Shown here: positions 20,549-32,176 of the stretch, piece after piece | Numbering within the stretch: the first letter of the stretch is position 1 | Layout of the letters: each line of letters begins with the position of its first letter | DNA from: Ariolimax columbianus | Lineage: Eukaryota > Mollusca > Gastropoda > Stylommatophora > Arionidae | Assembly (NCBI GenBank): GCA_036924085.1 | Contig: JAVGWX010000012.1 | Coordinates: 7,810,668-7,874,667 of the forward strand | Length of the DNA stretch: 64,000 nt | Direction: 5' to 3' | Position numbers and translations under genes: made by a program | Notes under the pieces: model-generated | Told to the model about the DNA's origin: nothing | The model's database searches: none | What the model saw: the letters and a program-made list of their open reading frames with translations, nothing else

Positions 20549-20764
20549 ATGCCGTCATATGCGATTCAGGTTTTTCTCGAAGTTTTCTGCGCTTTTTTCA
20601 TCATTCATGTTTCGGTTGCGTCCAAAATTGAAAGCGTTTCCCAGCCTAACAGGAATTCTACTGTTCTATATTCATTTAGATTGTATGTTCTGGCTGTAGT
20701 GATGGATAGCGGTTTGTGGGTGGGGCAAATTACGATTTATCTGGGTCATCGATCCGTAAGGTAG
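20549..20764 (+). CDS. Hypothetical 71-aa ORF with a signal-peptide-like start
   Basis: Starts MPSYAIQVFLEVFCAFFIIH, then VSVASKIESVSQP: a short polar start, about 15 hydrophobic residues and small residues (VAS) at a plausible cleavage site. The start chosen is the first ATG in frame. A GTAAGG at about 20757 could be a splice donor just before the stop, so this could be a first exon. It lies right after the CRE-rich segment. I do not recognise the protein, and a chance ORF is at least as likely. Confidence 0.2.
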   Translation: MPSYAIQVFLEVFCAFFIIHVSVASKIESVSQPNRNSTVLYSFRLYVLAVVMDSGLWVGQITIYLGHRSVR

Positions 20765-21039
20765 AAGAAGCTGGGCCAGACAACTGCTTGCAGATTCTGT
20801 CAGTTTACTAACGTGTTCTATGAGAACTCTCGTTTGTTCTACAGTGGTGAACAGTTATAATACACTCCTTATGAATTTAAGAGAACACGGCAACTGAAAC
20901 CGTCTAAACATTACGTTAACGATAACCACAGAAGTGTCTGCATATACAACCAACTTCATTATGATAAATAAATTGCTACAGAAAACATCAATGTACATCA
21001 ATCGCATTGGAGAAATGTTCCTCACCCGTGAACTTACTT

Positions 21040-21510
21040 GCATGCAGTGATGGCGATATGAACTTACATGTGCTGCTGGCTATATGAACTAACAGGCAGT
21101 GATGGCCATATGAACTAACATTCATTGGTGGTCATATAAACTAACATGCACTGCTGGCAATATGAACTAGCAGGTAGTGATGGCCATATGAACTAACAGG
21201 CAGTGATGGCCATATAAACTAGCAGGCAGTGATGGCCATATGAACTAACATGCTCTGCTGGCAATATGAACTAGAAGGCAGTGATGGCCATACAAACTAG
21301 CAGGTAGTGATGGCCATATGAACTAACATTCATTGGTGGCCATATAAACTAACATGCACTGCTGGCAATATGAACTAACAGGCAATGATGGCCATATGAA
21401 CTAACATTCATTGGTGGCCATATAAACTAATATGCACTGCTGGCAATATGAACTAGCAGGCAGGGATGGCTATAAGAACTAATATGCAGTGATGGCCCCA
21501 GGAACTAACA
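21040..21510. repeat. 26-bp minisatellite, about 17 degenerate units
   Basis: Units built on atatgaactaaca followed by ggcagtgatggcc or tgcactgctggca. The two second halves alternate irregularly, so two subunit types are mixed, giving blocks that repeat at longer distances. Confidence 0.9.
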
Positions 21511-21749
21511 CGAATGAAGAAGGAGAATACAAGCAAGCTAACAGATTGGACACCATGGTAAGTGATTTTAGATGGTATCGACAGATATGAAATCAATGTG
21601 TGAGTCAAGCAAACAACTAATACAATATGAATTGCTCATTTTGTTTTCAGCTACTCTTTCATCTTCTGCATTACGGATTCCAAGACAATACATGTCTGTT
21701 GTCATTTTAACAAGCTATATAGATATCTGAGAACTTGAAACTGTTTCTT

Positions 21750-22900
21750 TCAGATTCGATGTGAACATTGCAAGGCGGTTGTCTGCTCCTTCTACCATCA
21801 CTCTCAATGCAAAGTTATCATGGGTTATTTTCCCAGTTCTTCCACCCCTCCCCCCCCCCCATTTGTTTGGTTCTGCCAATAGGTCTGTCGTGTGTGGGCT
21901 CTTTTGCCTCCTTCTGTAACCTGTTTTTGCCCCGAAGGCTCTACAAAAAGGAATGCCTGACTTTGAGCTTTGGCAGTGTACGGTCTGAACATGCAGGTGG
22001 TTATGGACCGGTTCTCTGCTGCATGCCAACATTTTGGCCTGACCATAAATGTAAAGAAAACAAAGGGCATGTACCAACCAGCATGCTGAATGTCGTAGAT
22101 ACATTCACGTATCTGGGCAACACGCTGTCGAAATCTGTCAGCCTTGATGATGAGGTGACAAGCATAATAACACAGCATAGCCTTTGGTAGAATGATGTAG
22201 GAGCGTCGTTGCATTAGCGTCAAGACCAGACTCAAAGTCTACCGTGCATCTATCATTCCGATCCTATTCTACGCCTGCGAAAGCTAGACTGTATATTCAA
22301 CACATGCAAGGAGGCGAAACCACTCCCACACAGGTTGCATGAGGCGAATATTCCACATCCAATGGCAAGATCGTGTCACTGACATCGAGGTTCTCATCGA
22401 GGGCTGACATGTCCAGCATCTATGCACTGCTAGAAAAAGCACGACTATGATGGGCCGGACACCTCGTTCGTATGTCAGACGAACGACCTTTTAAAAAACG
22501 CTCCTCTTCGTCGAGCTGAGGAATAATTGCTCGAGTGAATGCGCCCAAAGAAGCGTTTCAAAGACAGTCTGAGGGACTCGCTGAAAGGTTGGTAGAAAGA
22601 TATCATCATCTGGGAATGTCTTGCGTAAAACAGATCTTACTGGAGACGCGCAGCCAGAGCGGGTGCTTAGCTACCAGCGAAAACCACCGTGTTGTGAAAG
22701 ACCAGAGCAGACGCGAGACCCGGAAATCACGAACGCGGGAACACCATCATCCTCAACTGACCTCGTTTGCCCATCATGCAACGTATGTTTTCGTGCCTCC
22801 ATTGGCCCGTTCAGCTACATGCACACCCTCACCCATCGGGATAAGGATGATGTCGGCGGTTCTCATCGACAACGATGGACAGCTATTACGAGCGTGATGG
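21750..22900 (+). mobile_element. RTE-like LINE relic: RT C-terminus plus C2H2 finger
   Basis: MDRFSAACQHFGLTINVKKT then KG (about 22000-22060) and VDTFTYLGNTLSKSVSLDDE (about 22099-22158) are canonical blocks of RTE-type RT just C-terminal to the FADD box. Further down, LVCPSCNVCFRASIGPFSYM then HTLTH (about 22766-22833) is the terminal C2H2 finger, homologous to the one at 3500-3575. Many stops and frameshifts lie between. The FADD box itself is not visible. Confidence 0.8.
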
Positions 22901-23109
22901 TGTGTGATCTATCTAACGTCACCATCTCTCCTGTTTCACCTGTCGATGCACTGTGCTATCCCACACGCTTTCGTGGATATCCTTGTCTTGTCCCCCTACT
23001 GCAGGGCAGATGCAATTGACTTAGTTCTTAGCTCGAATCGTTCTTCGCCAGGGGGCGGTCACTCTTGAGCGAGTCCCAACTCAGGATCCAGTCGTCTCTG
23101 TCGCGGGTG

Positions 23110-24150
23110 CGTGTCGTCAAGTGAGATAATAGTATGTCTGTCGTGTGGTCGTGCTTTTCTAATGAATCTCGCCAATGAGCTTGGGGGCCGTCTGCGAGGT
23201 CACTTTTGTTGTACCATGCGCGTATACTACATGTTGGTTATGGTACTCCCTCTTTCGCCTTGTCCTCGGCTGCACAGCGGTGTTTTGATTGGTTGACGTA
23301 CTGTAGGACATCCTTGAAGTGTGCCATTCTCCGGATGTCGGTATTGTGTAGTTCGCTTTGCCGCTGCTGTCTAAGAGTTATGCCCACTAGGCGTCGTTCA
23401 AGAGATGCGTGGGCTGTTCTCAGTTGGTTCTCTTCTGCTTTTATTAGAGATCATGTTTCTCTACCATAACAGAGCGCTGGCAGGACTACCGAGTCGAAGA
23501 TGTCCGCACGTAGTCTTGTGTATCCTGTGGCGTCTGTTGCTGTCATGATGGAGTTGAAGGCTGCGCAGCCCACCCGCTTCCGTCTGGCGATCTCAGGTTC
23601 TATGCTGTTCTTCATGCTGAGGAGCCTTCCCAGATAGTTATATTCGCCATTCTCCTCTATGGGTGTTCCACTCAAGAGTATGAGGTAGCGCTCTGCGAAA
23701 CGGTTGCGTATAGCTTTGGTTTTCCTTAGGTGTATAGCTGGACCTGCTTTTCTGCCTTCCGTGTCTAGTGATCGTAGCATCTCTGTCGCTTCCAGGGGCG
23801 TCTCCGTGTCTAGTGATCGTAGCATCTCTGTTGCTTCCATAGGCGTCTCCATGTCTAGTGATCGTAGCATCTCTGTCGCTTCCAGGGGCGTATCCGTGTC
23901 TAGTGATTGTAGCATCACTGTCGCTTCCATAGGCGTCTTTGTGATGAGGACGATAACGTCTGCGAATCTGAGGTGGTTTAGTATTTTTTTAATTTTGATG
24001 ACGTAGTTGTCTCAGTCGCAATGCCTCATCGTTGACTCCAGGCATGCAGAGAATAGGTTCGGCGAGATAGGGTCTCCTTGCCCTACTCCATTCTCGGTCG
24101 CGATGGTGATAGGTTGAGTGAATGGTTGGATAATGGTGGTGCATCCTTCC
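23110..24150 (-). mobile_element. RTE-like LINE relic with an in-frame 15-residue tandem repeat
   Basis: The minus strand shows ENGVGQGDPISPNLFSACLE (palm block), then LNHLRFADVIVLI (catalytic FADD changed to FADV) and a tandem array of a 15-residue segment, then EGRKAG, IHLRKTKAI, YNYLGRLLSMKNSIEPEIAR and TRLRADIFDSVVLPALCYG. It continues in another frame with HNTDIRRMAHFKDVLQYVNQ. Apart from the array, an open frame of 159 codons survives (23451-23930), so it is a younger relic than the one at 12.7 kb. Confidence 0.85.
23761..23940 (-). repeat. 45-bp in-frame tandem repeat inside the RT relic, 4 units
   Basis: Units start at 23761, 23806, 23851 and 23896, each encoding on the minus strand a variant of DTETPLEATEMLRSL. 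An ordinary RT of this family has the segment once. The period of 45 keeps the reading frame. Confidence 0.9.
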
Positions 24151-25182
24151 TAGCATTTCAGACTGCACTTATTATTATTGGGTTGTCTTCTTGAACGCCA
24201 CACATGAATCTCCAGTTGCCTAAAACTATCTTTTTCGCTGTTCTTCACTAGTTATTCTTTGACCACTTTTCCACCGATGTCTTCCTTTGTGGGTTCCATT
24301 TAATAACTGTCTAGTTATACTTCTCAATTTTTTCCTAGCGATGTTTCCTACCACTCCTTACTTGTTTCCATTCTTCTTCGTCTTCTTTTCCGTCTTTCTC
24401 TACTTTCTTTTCAGCTTCTTTTGTGTCGTCGTTCGCTCTTAAATAATACATTAGTAATAATACATCAGTGAAACCAACATAAATCGGTCTGACACATCTG
24501 CCTTCGGCATGTCTTGGAGAGTTTTAATTAAATACCAAACGACAGTATAATCGAACTATGCGAACCATTTGGAGAATACTGTAGCAACCATCTAGCAGAA
24601 ATTCCAGCAATGAACAGCAGCACTTAGGTCATAGGCAAGCAGTCCCAACAAGGAGAGCAAAAATCATCAAATATTGGAGTCTTCACTGATTTAAGAATAA
24701 CGCTTCAGGTACTATAAGCATACATTCAAACTAATAACAAAGGATTTACAATGCTGCTAAGATGATTGATAAGATACAAATACCACACAAAGTCATCTTC
24801 CATAGATCCCGGGACGTATGAGTCAGTGAAAAAGCAGACAGTTTGCAAAATAAGAAGCAAGCATGGTTCATTTATACACAACAACCAGCATGCAAGAAAT
24901 GAAACAAAATACTCCAGAACAGCTTTAACAGTACAGACCCAACCAATGAAAAGATGAGTCTACTGGGCGTGGCATGGGTAAAGAAATGACACAGTCAAAC
25001 AAAAATTACAATATCAACAAATGGTCCCCCAAGAAATATAGTCTTTCAGCAGATAAATAAACACTAGATCTATGAAATACATTAACAAGTTAGACAGTGC
25101 AACATGTGATGCACGCTTGCCCAGAAATCCGCACAGAAATATACTAGTTATTGTCGGGCACCCCAGCAATCACCATCACCAT
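24151..25182. other. Unassigned sequence
   Basis: No ORF above 63 codons, no tandem array and no recognisable domain. Pyrimidine-rich around 24360-24430. Confidence 0.4.
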
Positions 25183-25232
25183 GTAAAGCTCTGTAGAGTA
25201 TTCTAAACCAGCATAAAGACGTTAAGCTCACC
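25183..25232 (+). mobile_element. CR1-like LINE 3' terminus only
   Basis: About 50 bp (ctctgtagagtattctaaa... cataaagacgttaag) matching the terminal sequence of the CR1-like element at 32108-32165. Only the 3' end is present, which is normal for 5'-truncated LINE copies. Confidence 0.6.
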
Positions 25233-25447
25233 TCGTCAGCTACTAGACAGCTGTATGTTCTTCAATGTTGTTTTGACTATGAAATATGTAACTAAGTAAG
25301 ATGGCCGTGCCTTAACGGCTGGCTCTCGTCTCTCTCTGTCGTTTGTGTCGTTTTCCGATGTTTCGTGGTTCCTGTTCGGATTATGTTTCACAACCCCTTC
25401 ACCAGGTGGTATCAGAGACTTTATTTTCTGGAATTGACGTGCTTTTG

Positions 25448-25517
25448 ATCGGTTATCCTGTTTATTATGCTGTTTGTTATCCTGTTTGTTATCCTGTTTG
25501 TTATCCTGTTTGTTATG
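25448..25517. repeat. 12-bp repeat (tgtttgttatcc), about 5 units
   Basis: Near-perfect units; the first and last are variants (tttattatgc, tttgttatgc). Confidence 0.9.
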
Positions 25518-25539
25518 CTGCATTACGCTGCTTTGCGTG

Positions 25540-25994
25540 CCTAGCTTAAGCCGTGGGAGACCAGTCGATGATGGAGTTTAACGTTCCGCTTAACTGCACA
25601 CCAGAATTCAGTCCAGGTTACCACTACTCAAGGGTCTTGCTGCTCCGACTGAAGCCGACTTCCTCATGCCCATCCCTTCCTTCACCGGAGGTTAAACGAT
25701 GCCTCTCCCAACCTCGTATTCTCAGCACAGCGAGTGTCGCGCTGACCACAAGGTGGACACAATCAGAAGCCTCGGCGGGACATAAAAAAAACATGGAGTT
25801 TGACACGGACAGACATGGAAAGCCTGACCCAAACATTGGTTTAATACACTCCTCGTGGACCCCATCTCAAGGCAGCGGAGTTCTCCGCTCCACCTGGGGA
25901 GTCTGTAGGGTTTTCGGTTGACACGCTAGTCATGAACACAGCCTGAGCAGTTGTGATGCCTACGCGAATAATATTATTATTATTATTATTATTA
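25540..25994 (+). other. Possible dispersed element ending in (ATT)n
   Basis: About 400 bp of non-repetitive, GC-richer sequence ending in an (ATT)9-type tail at about 25968-25994. A unique body plus simple 3' tail is the layout of a SINE or LINE 3' end, but I find no second copy in the window and no pol III boxes. The 122-codon ORF at 25553-25921 has no motif. Confidence 0.3.
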
Positions 25995-26184
25995 TGAAAT
26001 ATCGAACAGCTCTGCTGGCCTAGTTAATCAACAACAGCGGTAAGAATATTGTCAATTTGAATTTGATTTCTTCCGCCTTTGACTTATTCATTTGCCTCCG
26101 GGGATTGGTTTGATTGCATAGTTATATTTTATTTTTTGTTTTCAAATCTAAATTCGTTTACTTTTATTGTTAAACATCAAGTAT

Positions 26185-26530
26185 CAAGTGGTAGAACTCA
26201 CCACTCTAAGGTAGACTAGACTGACGTCAGGGTCAAGTGGTAGAACTCCTCACCACTCCAAGGTAGGCTAGACTAAAGTCAGGGTCAAATGGTAGAACTC
26301 ACCACTCTAAGGTAGACTAGACTGACGTCAGGGTCCAGTGGTAGAACTCCTCACCACTCCAAGGTAGGCTAGACTAAAGTCAGGGTCAAATGATAGAACT
26401 CACCACTCTAAGGTAGGCTAGACTAACGTCAGGGTCAAGTGGTAGAACTCCTCACCACTCCAAGGTAGACTAGAATAAAGTCAGGGTCAAGTGGCAGAAG
26501 TCACCACTCTAAGGTAGGCTAGACTAACGT
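26185..26530. repeat. About 52-bp minisatellite, 7 units, two alternating subtypes
   Basis: Units built on gtcaagtggtagaactc...accactc..aaggtaggctagact. One subtype carries actcaccactc and gactgacgtcag, the other actcctcaccactcc and gactaaagtcag. The two alternate along the array. The first subtype contains a full TGACGTCA. Confidence 0.9.
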
Positions 26531-26824
26531 CGGTATCAACTGAAACCTACTGATCCAGATCATGTCTCGGGTCTTGGATATGCTTCTGGCACTTCCGGTA
26601 GTATAGCAGCCTGACTAAAGAGGTATTGATCGACACTTCGATCTCCCTGATGATGAGTACAATTAGAAGTCTTGCACTACTTCAGTCTGGACAACCCAAG
26701 TCAATCTTCTTCAGTACGATGAAAGATGTCAGAAGAGCCACTGTAACCTGCTAGCAAGGATCATCGTCAAGAGGGAAGAATTCAGCATAAATAGCTTCGA
26801 ACAATTGCAACAACAACCATAAGA

Positions 26825-27050
26825 ACAACAACTGTTCGGCTTATACTTGTAAACAATAATTGTTTGGCTTATACTTGTAAACAACAACTGTTCGGCTTAT
26901 ACTTGTAAACAACAATTGTTTGGCTTATACTTGTAAACAACAACTGTTCGGCTTATACTTGTAAACAACAACTGTTTGGCTTATACTTGTAAACAACAAC
27001 TGTTCGGCTTATACTTGTAAACAACAACTGTTTGGCTTATACTTGTAAAC
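26825..27050. repeat. 28-bp minisatellite, 8 units
   Basis: Units read acaacaactgttcggcttat then acttgtaa. Two subtypes (tgttcggc and tgtttggc) alternate almost perfectly, so the real duplicating unit is a 56-bp dimer. Confidence 0.95.
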
Positions 27051-27119
27051 TTAATTTAGTGTCAAATGTTGTGGCCATTTCCGTCGACAAATTGTAATTT
27101 CTTAGATAATGTTTTGTAG

Positions 27120-27400
27120 ACTGCCACTGGCTAAGAGCTTTTGCTCGAGGGCATATATCGTGATAGAACACTCGATTCTAATACAAAAAGGTACTGCGTT
27201 CGACCGTTTCTATCCCCACGCTTCAACCGACCAGCTGTAAACAGGTACCTTACTGTTAGGGAAGGGGGTGTAACAAGGACGAGAATTGATCATCACAACG
27301 AATAACAAGGAGAAGCCCAGCACAATGAAGTCTCTAACACTTCATCCCCTACAGCAGTTTCTGCTATGGGACTATCTTTGGCTCTAATGAATTGAATGCC
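27120..27400 (+). mobile_element. tRNA-derived SINE-like copy
   Basis: A head with B-box resemblance (gcgttcgaccg), a conserved body with cagctgtaaacaggtacctt, and a 3' end with ctctaacacttcatcccct. The same body and end occur on the minus strand at 40690-40950 and 55920-56170. The end also occurs at 29523 and 63195. It is diverged; boundaries are approximate. Confidence 0.5.
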
Positions 27401-28250
27401 TCAGTTATGTTGATTCCTCATTGTAGTTTATGAAGTGGAAGGGGGTTGGGGGCGCTGTACGTCCGAGTTAGACACTCGACAATGATAACACGAGCGAACT
27501 AAACAAACGTGATATATCGAATTCGGGAAGTTTCAAGCGAACCTGGTCTCAAGTTAGATAATATTGGCCACTAGTCATTACGGAGATGGACGTCAAATTC
27601 GGTGGTCCTGTGTACACGATTTGCACGTTTCAGAACAATTGGCAGCTGAAAATGGAAAAGAGTAGGCTGTTAGTCGTGGTTTGGCCAATAATTCGAGCTT
27701 ATAACGGTATTCCTGCCCAATGCTGGCCTGTTGGAAAGCCAAAAAAACGCATCCATACCTTCAAGTAGGAAACACAGCAGATCAATCACCTCGATTATAA
27801 GTGCACACAGAGCACAGCCCCTAGAGCGCCAGGGGTAAGACATAAACGAATTAAACGAGACGACAGTTTGTAACAAAAGTAACAATTTCATTGAGCATTC
27901 CTCTTTTGTTTGCTAGTGTATCTAGTTTTCTTGTCCACACTAACAGGAAGCCTGTAACACAGGAAATATGTCATCTATTACAGTTTTGCACCTGCCAGCC
28001 ATTTGTTCTCCTCTCTTCTCTAACAGAAAACATGTAACACAGGACATGTAAATATATTCTCTAATACAGTTGTGCTTTCTGTCAGCCATTTATTTGACAC
28101 GGAACGGTCCCAAGAAAGCCTCATGAGTAACTCATTAGTAGCCTTACGCACAACACAAGACACGTTACGATGCATATACTCTTCCACTAACTGGTAATAC
28201 ATCACTGTGCGTGCTTCCATGTGTATGTTCTTCTTGTGTTTCTTGTATCA
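27400..28250. other. Unassigned sequence
   Basis: The ORFs 27586-27768 and 28020-28220 (60-66 codons) show no motif. An imperfect direct repeat with acaggaa and gtaacacagga wording spans about 27945-28050. Confidence 0.4.
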
Positions 28251-28340
28251 CTGCAGCTGGAGTATAGGGTCACCACTGCAGCTGGAGTATAGGGTCACCA
28301 CTGCAGCTGGAGTATAGGGTCACCACTGCAGCTGACCTCG
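28250..28340. repeat. 25-bp minisatellite, about 3.5 units
   Basis: Units of agctggagtataggg plus tcaccactgc, essentially identical, so recently amplified. Confidence 0.9.
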
Positions 28341-28721
28341 TCTAGTAAACCTGCGCAAAAGTAATTTGCGTGATTATGAAATGGTGTTTCCTGTAGCAAT
28401 CTGTTATACTTGATGAGGTTGATTGATCCATGCACAACTCTCCTTTGTGGCATTGTACGACATACACGGAAGTTCAGCCGTTCTAGCACTGTTTCCATAG
28501 TAAGATGCCAGGGATCTACTGGAAGTTGTATGTATTGTCCGCAACTCTAAATCAAACGACCTGCATTTCAAATAATTTCTGCACTCAACTCTGAAACATG
28601 GTGAATATGGCAAGGTCATTCACACATTCGCGTCCGTGCGCGCACCGCACATACACACGCATACTCACACATATACACACATACACAAACATGCATTATA
28701 AGCGTGTGTGTGTGTATATAT

Positions 28722-28782
<61 letters not shown>
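28722..28782. repeat. (TA)n microsatellite
   Basis: About 30 TA dinucleotides, preceded by (TG)n-like and (CA)n-like sequence at 28620-28715. Confidence 0.95.
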
Positions 28783-28786
<4 letters not shown>

Positions 28787-29039
28787 TATAGACACAATTT
28801 TATCAGATACAAATTTGAGAATGAACATGAAAATTGCCTTGCATGTTATCTCAGAGGTAGCGAACCAACTGAAATCGATACGTTCAGGCCATTGAGAAAT
28901 AAATACCTGGTATCGATTAGGTATTATTCTTCTATAACCCGAGGCGCATTGTAATCGATATCAGAAACCACCGTTTTCAAAGATCTGCTTGTCGTCCTGT
29001 GCTACAGTACAGATTCGGTTATGGTCGCCCCACTTTATG

Positions 29040-29560
29040 ACAATTGAATATCGTGTTCTGCAGTCGTTACGTAGCCTCCAAAGCACAGCGTTTGATTCTC
29101 GCTGCAAATGTCGCGGGATCAATCTGGGGTCTCGAAACTCTGCACAGTCTGCTCGTCTGTAAATATGCACCTGAATTACTGTAAGGGAAGGCCAGGCAGA
29201 TACGTAGTGACGTGGATATCCAACCTCACAAAAAAACGGACGATTAGCATAATGCTGTCTCTAACGCTTTATCATGGACATTCATTTATGTAACTCGACT
29301 ACCTTGACTTTGTCTACTAGTTGTCTCATAGTTTCCCTAGGGCTTGCTTTTCGTGGCAGAGTTTGATCTCTGGTATCAATACGCAGCGGACTACGCAGCT
29401 TAAACATAAGACCTAAATTAGGGTCCGCTAGAGAAGGCCAGTCATCTAGGAATAGAACTGTTTCCCCTGTATAAAATCATATCTCTAACAGAATAAAACT
29501 AACAGATAAGTTGCCTCGAAAAATGTAGTCTCTAGCACTTCATCACCAATGAAAACCTCC
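29040..29560 (+). mobile_element. Two degenerate tRNA-derived SINE-like copies
   Basis: Two 3' ends, ctctaacgctttatca (about 29252) and ctctagcacttcatcacc (about 29531), match the terminal motif of the copy at 27120-27400. Each is preceded by a partly recognisable body (ctgtaagggaagg at about 29178). Low confidence in the 5' limits. Confidence 0.4.
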
Positions 29561-29644
29561 TATAAGACATATTTGATTTAATTTCTTGGGGCTCAAAATG
29601 GACGAAATAGTTATCTGGATCTGGATTAGAGGTGGGTGTAATAG

Positions 29645-30235
29645 CATTTGATGTTATCGTATGTCGTGTTATGTTATGCTATGGTGTGTTATGTTGTGTT
29701 ATGTTATTCTATGGTGTGTTATGTTGTGTTATGTTATGCTATGGTGTGTTATGTTGTGTTATGTTATGCTATGGTGTGTTATGTTGTGTTATGTTATGCT
29801 ATGGTGTGTTATGCTGTGTTATGTTATGCTATGGTGTGTTATGTTGTGTTATGGTGTGTTATGTTGTGTTATGTTGTGTTATGTTATGCTATGGTGTGTT
29901 ATGTTGTGTTATGTTATGCTATGGTGATTTATGTTGTGTTATGTTATGCTATGGTGTGTTATGGTGTGTTATGTTATGCTATGGTGTGTTATGTTATGTT
30001 ATGTTATGCTATGGTGTGTTATGTTGTGTTATGTTATGCTATGGTGTGTTATGTTGTATTATGTTATGCTATGGTGTGTTATGTTGTGTTATGTTATGCT
30101 ATGGTGTGTTATGTTGTGTTATGTTATGCTATGGTGTGTTATGTTGTGTTATGTTATGCTATGGTGTGTTATGTTGTGTTATGTTATGCTATGGTGTGTT
30201 ATGTTGTGTTATGTTATGCTATGGTGTGTTACGTC
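29645..30235. repeat. 30-bp minisatellite, about 20 units, made of pentamer-like blocks
   Basis: Units of ttatgttgtgttatgttatg followed by ctatggtgtg. All three plus-strand frames are open because the sequence lacks stops, which produces Cys/Val/Met/Leu-rich ORFs of 88-222 codons. These are not genes. Confidence 0.95.
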
Positions 30236-31360
30236 GTTTATAAAGAGCTTGCAGTATTGCTCTTATGGCACTTCCAAATGTCCTTAGTTTTCTTCAGCAG
30301 AGAATGTAGATTATAGATACTCATTGAGATTGAAACATTAACTCTAAAATGTAGTAGTTATCAAGTAAAACAGTGCTAGCAGAAATTCTGCCACAAGGCT
30401 CTCCTCTAAGCTGCACCCTTTTCCTCATCTATATAAATGACTTCACTAAACATCTAAGGGTGTCAAACGCATTGTTCGCTGATGATCTCACCATTTGGAC
30501 CACTGAGAAATATTCTATTTTTGCTAAAGCTAAGATCAACAGACCGCTACTAACAATTTCAGTTTACTGCGAACTATGGAAACACAGACAAACACAGAAA
30601 ACCGTACACAATCTTCTCCCGCAGTCATGAAGAAGCAAAGAGCTCCAGTAACATCAAAATGAATGGGGAATTACCAGTAAAAGAAGATACCCCAGTTTAA
30701 CTTGGAGCAACACTAAACAGACAGTTAAAATTAGGCAGCTATCATCTGCAATGTTAGAGTTAAAGTAACCAAGCGATTAAACTTAATCAAGACACACGCT
30801 AGCAAAAATTGAGGAGCTGATAAACAAACTCTTCTGCAATTATACCTTGGATATGTAAGACCAGTGATGGCCTACAGCCTTCCCATGCAGACCACTGCAA
30901 GTACCAATAACATTTCACATATTTACCGGGAGCAGAATCACGCTTTCAGACTAATTTATGGAGGAATGAGATCAACACATACAGCGGCGTGCGAGATAGA
31001 GGCCATCATAGAACCAATAGATATCAGGAGAAAGGGGGCACTAGCTGAAGCAGTAGAGAGATGCAAGAGAAAGAAAAGATGGTACAAAAAGACACTTGGA
31101 AGCAAAAGAGATGACTAAAGGAACTGTCCTCAATCGATATAGCAGAAGAAGAAAGCCACATTCATCATCTACCAGAGGAGAAAGAAATAGAAAATAAGTT
31201 TTACTTTCGTAAAATCGTTACCTGCCAGTCATAAAAACATACCTGACAGAAAAGACGGCCACCAAGGAGACTACATCTAATATCCTGAAGATATGTGCCT
31301 TGGAAACAGTCTTTAGATACCGAGAATCGGCAGTGCTGGTCTATACGGTTGGGTCAGCAT

Positions 31361-31378
31361 TCTTCTTCTTCTTCTTCT

Positions 31379-31440
<62 letters not shown>

Positions 31441-31492
31441 TTCTTCTTCTTCTTCTTCTGCTTCTTCTTCTTCTTCTTCTTCTTCGTACGCT
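31361..31492 (-). repeat. (TTC)n block seeded by a LINE 3' tail
   Basis: About 125 bp of (TTC)n with few interruptions, ending cttcgtacgc. On the minus strand that is gcgtacgaag..., the 3' terminus of the 5141-11467 LINE family. It interrupts the RNase H domain of the host LINE between YTVGSA and the next strand. A ggttgggt repeat on both sides (about 31348 and 31494) may be a partial target duplication. All frames through it (poly-Ser, Phe, Arg, Lys, Glu) are artefacts. Confidence 0.85.
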
Positions 31493-31732
31493 TTGGTTGG
31501 GTATTGTATCCATAAGAAATACCCGAATGAGTCCATATGCAAATTTTGAGATTCATGCGGCAAAAATTGTTCAAATGATGAAGCGGAGGTCGAGGCTATA
31601 AAAATAGCAGTCGAGATTTTGCACCAACAGCTCGACTTGTGCGAATTGATGCCGATGGACACTGATTTGTCAGGGACTCAAAGTCGGTTCTGGAATAGCT
31701 GAAGCGCACAACATACAAGAAAAAAGGAGATA

Positions 31733-32176
31733 TTCTTGGTGGTGACAAAGATGATAGTGGGATTCCAGAATTACAGTTATGAGGAACGACTCAGAAAAAC
31801 CGGCATACAGTGTCTAGAAGAGAGAAGAATTCGTGGTGACTTAATACAGGTTTATAAGATGATCAGAGGAATGGATAAATTGGACTATAACAAGTTTTTT
31901 AAAATTCAGCCACCTACAATAACACGAGGGCTTAGCTACAAGCTGACTAAAGAGAGGTTCAGATTAGATATGAGGAAATTTTTTTTTAGTCAGAGAGTGG
32001 TGTCTGCTTGAAATGCATTGCCAGGGGAGGTAGTGGAGGCAGGGACAGTTAATGCATTTAAGAACAAACTGGATGCGCATAGCTTTTAGAGCAAGGTGAT
32101 GTAAATGTAACTGGTTGTATACAGACTCTGCAGGATCTTCTAAACCAGTATAAAGACGTTAAGTTAAGTTAAGTTA
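31733..32176 (+). mobile_element. CR1-like LINE, 3' end inserted in another LINE
   Basis: IVGFQNYSYEERLRKTGIQC, LEERRIRGDLIQVYKMIRG, FFKIQPP and FRLDMRKFFFSQRVVSA (then WNALPGEVVEAGT after a stop) are the C-terminal block of CR1/L2-like RTs. The 3' UTR ends taaagacgttaagttaag with a (TTAAG)n-type tail. Removing it joins the RNase H halves of the host relic. Confidence 0.85.

Noticed and set aside
29632..30316. 203-222-codon Cys/Val/Met-rich ORFs
   Set aside because: All three plus frames are open through a 30-bp minisatellite; artefact of composition.
31295..31662. Ser-, Phe-, Arg-, Lys- and Glu-rich ORFs
   Set aside because: Frames of a (TTC)n tract.
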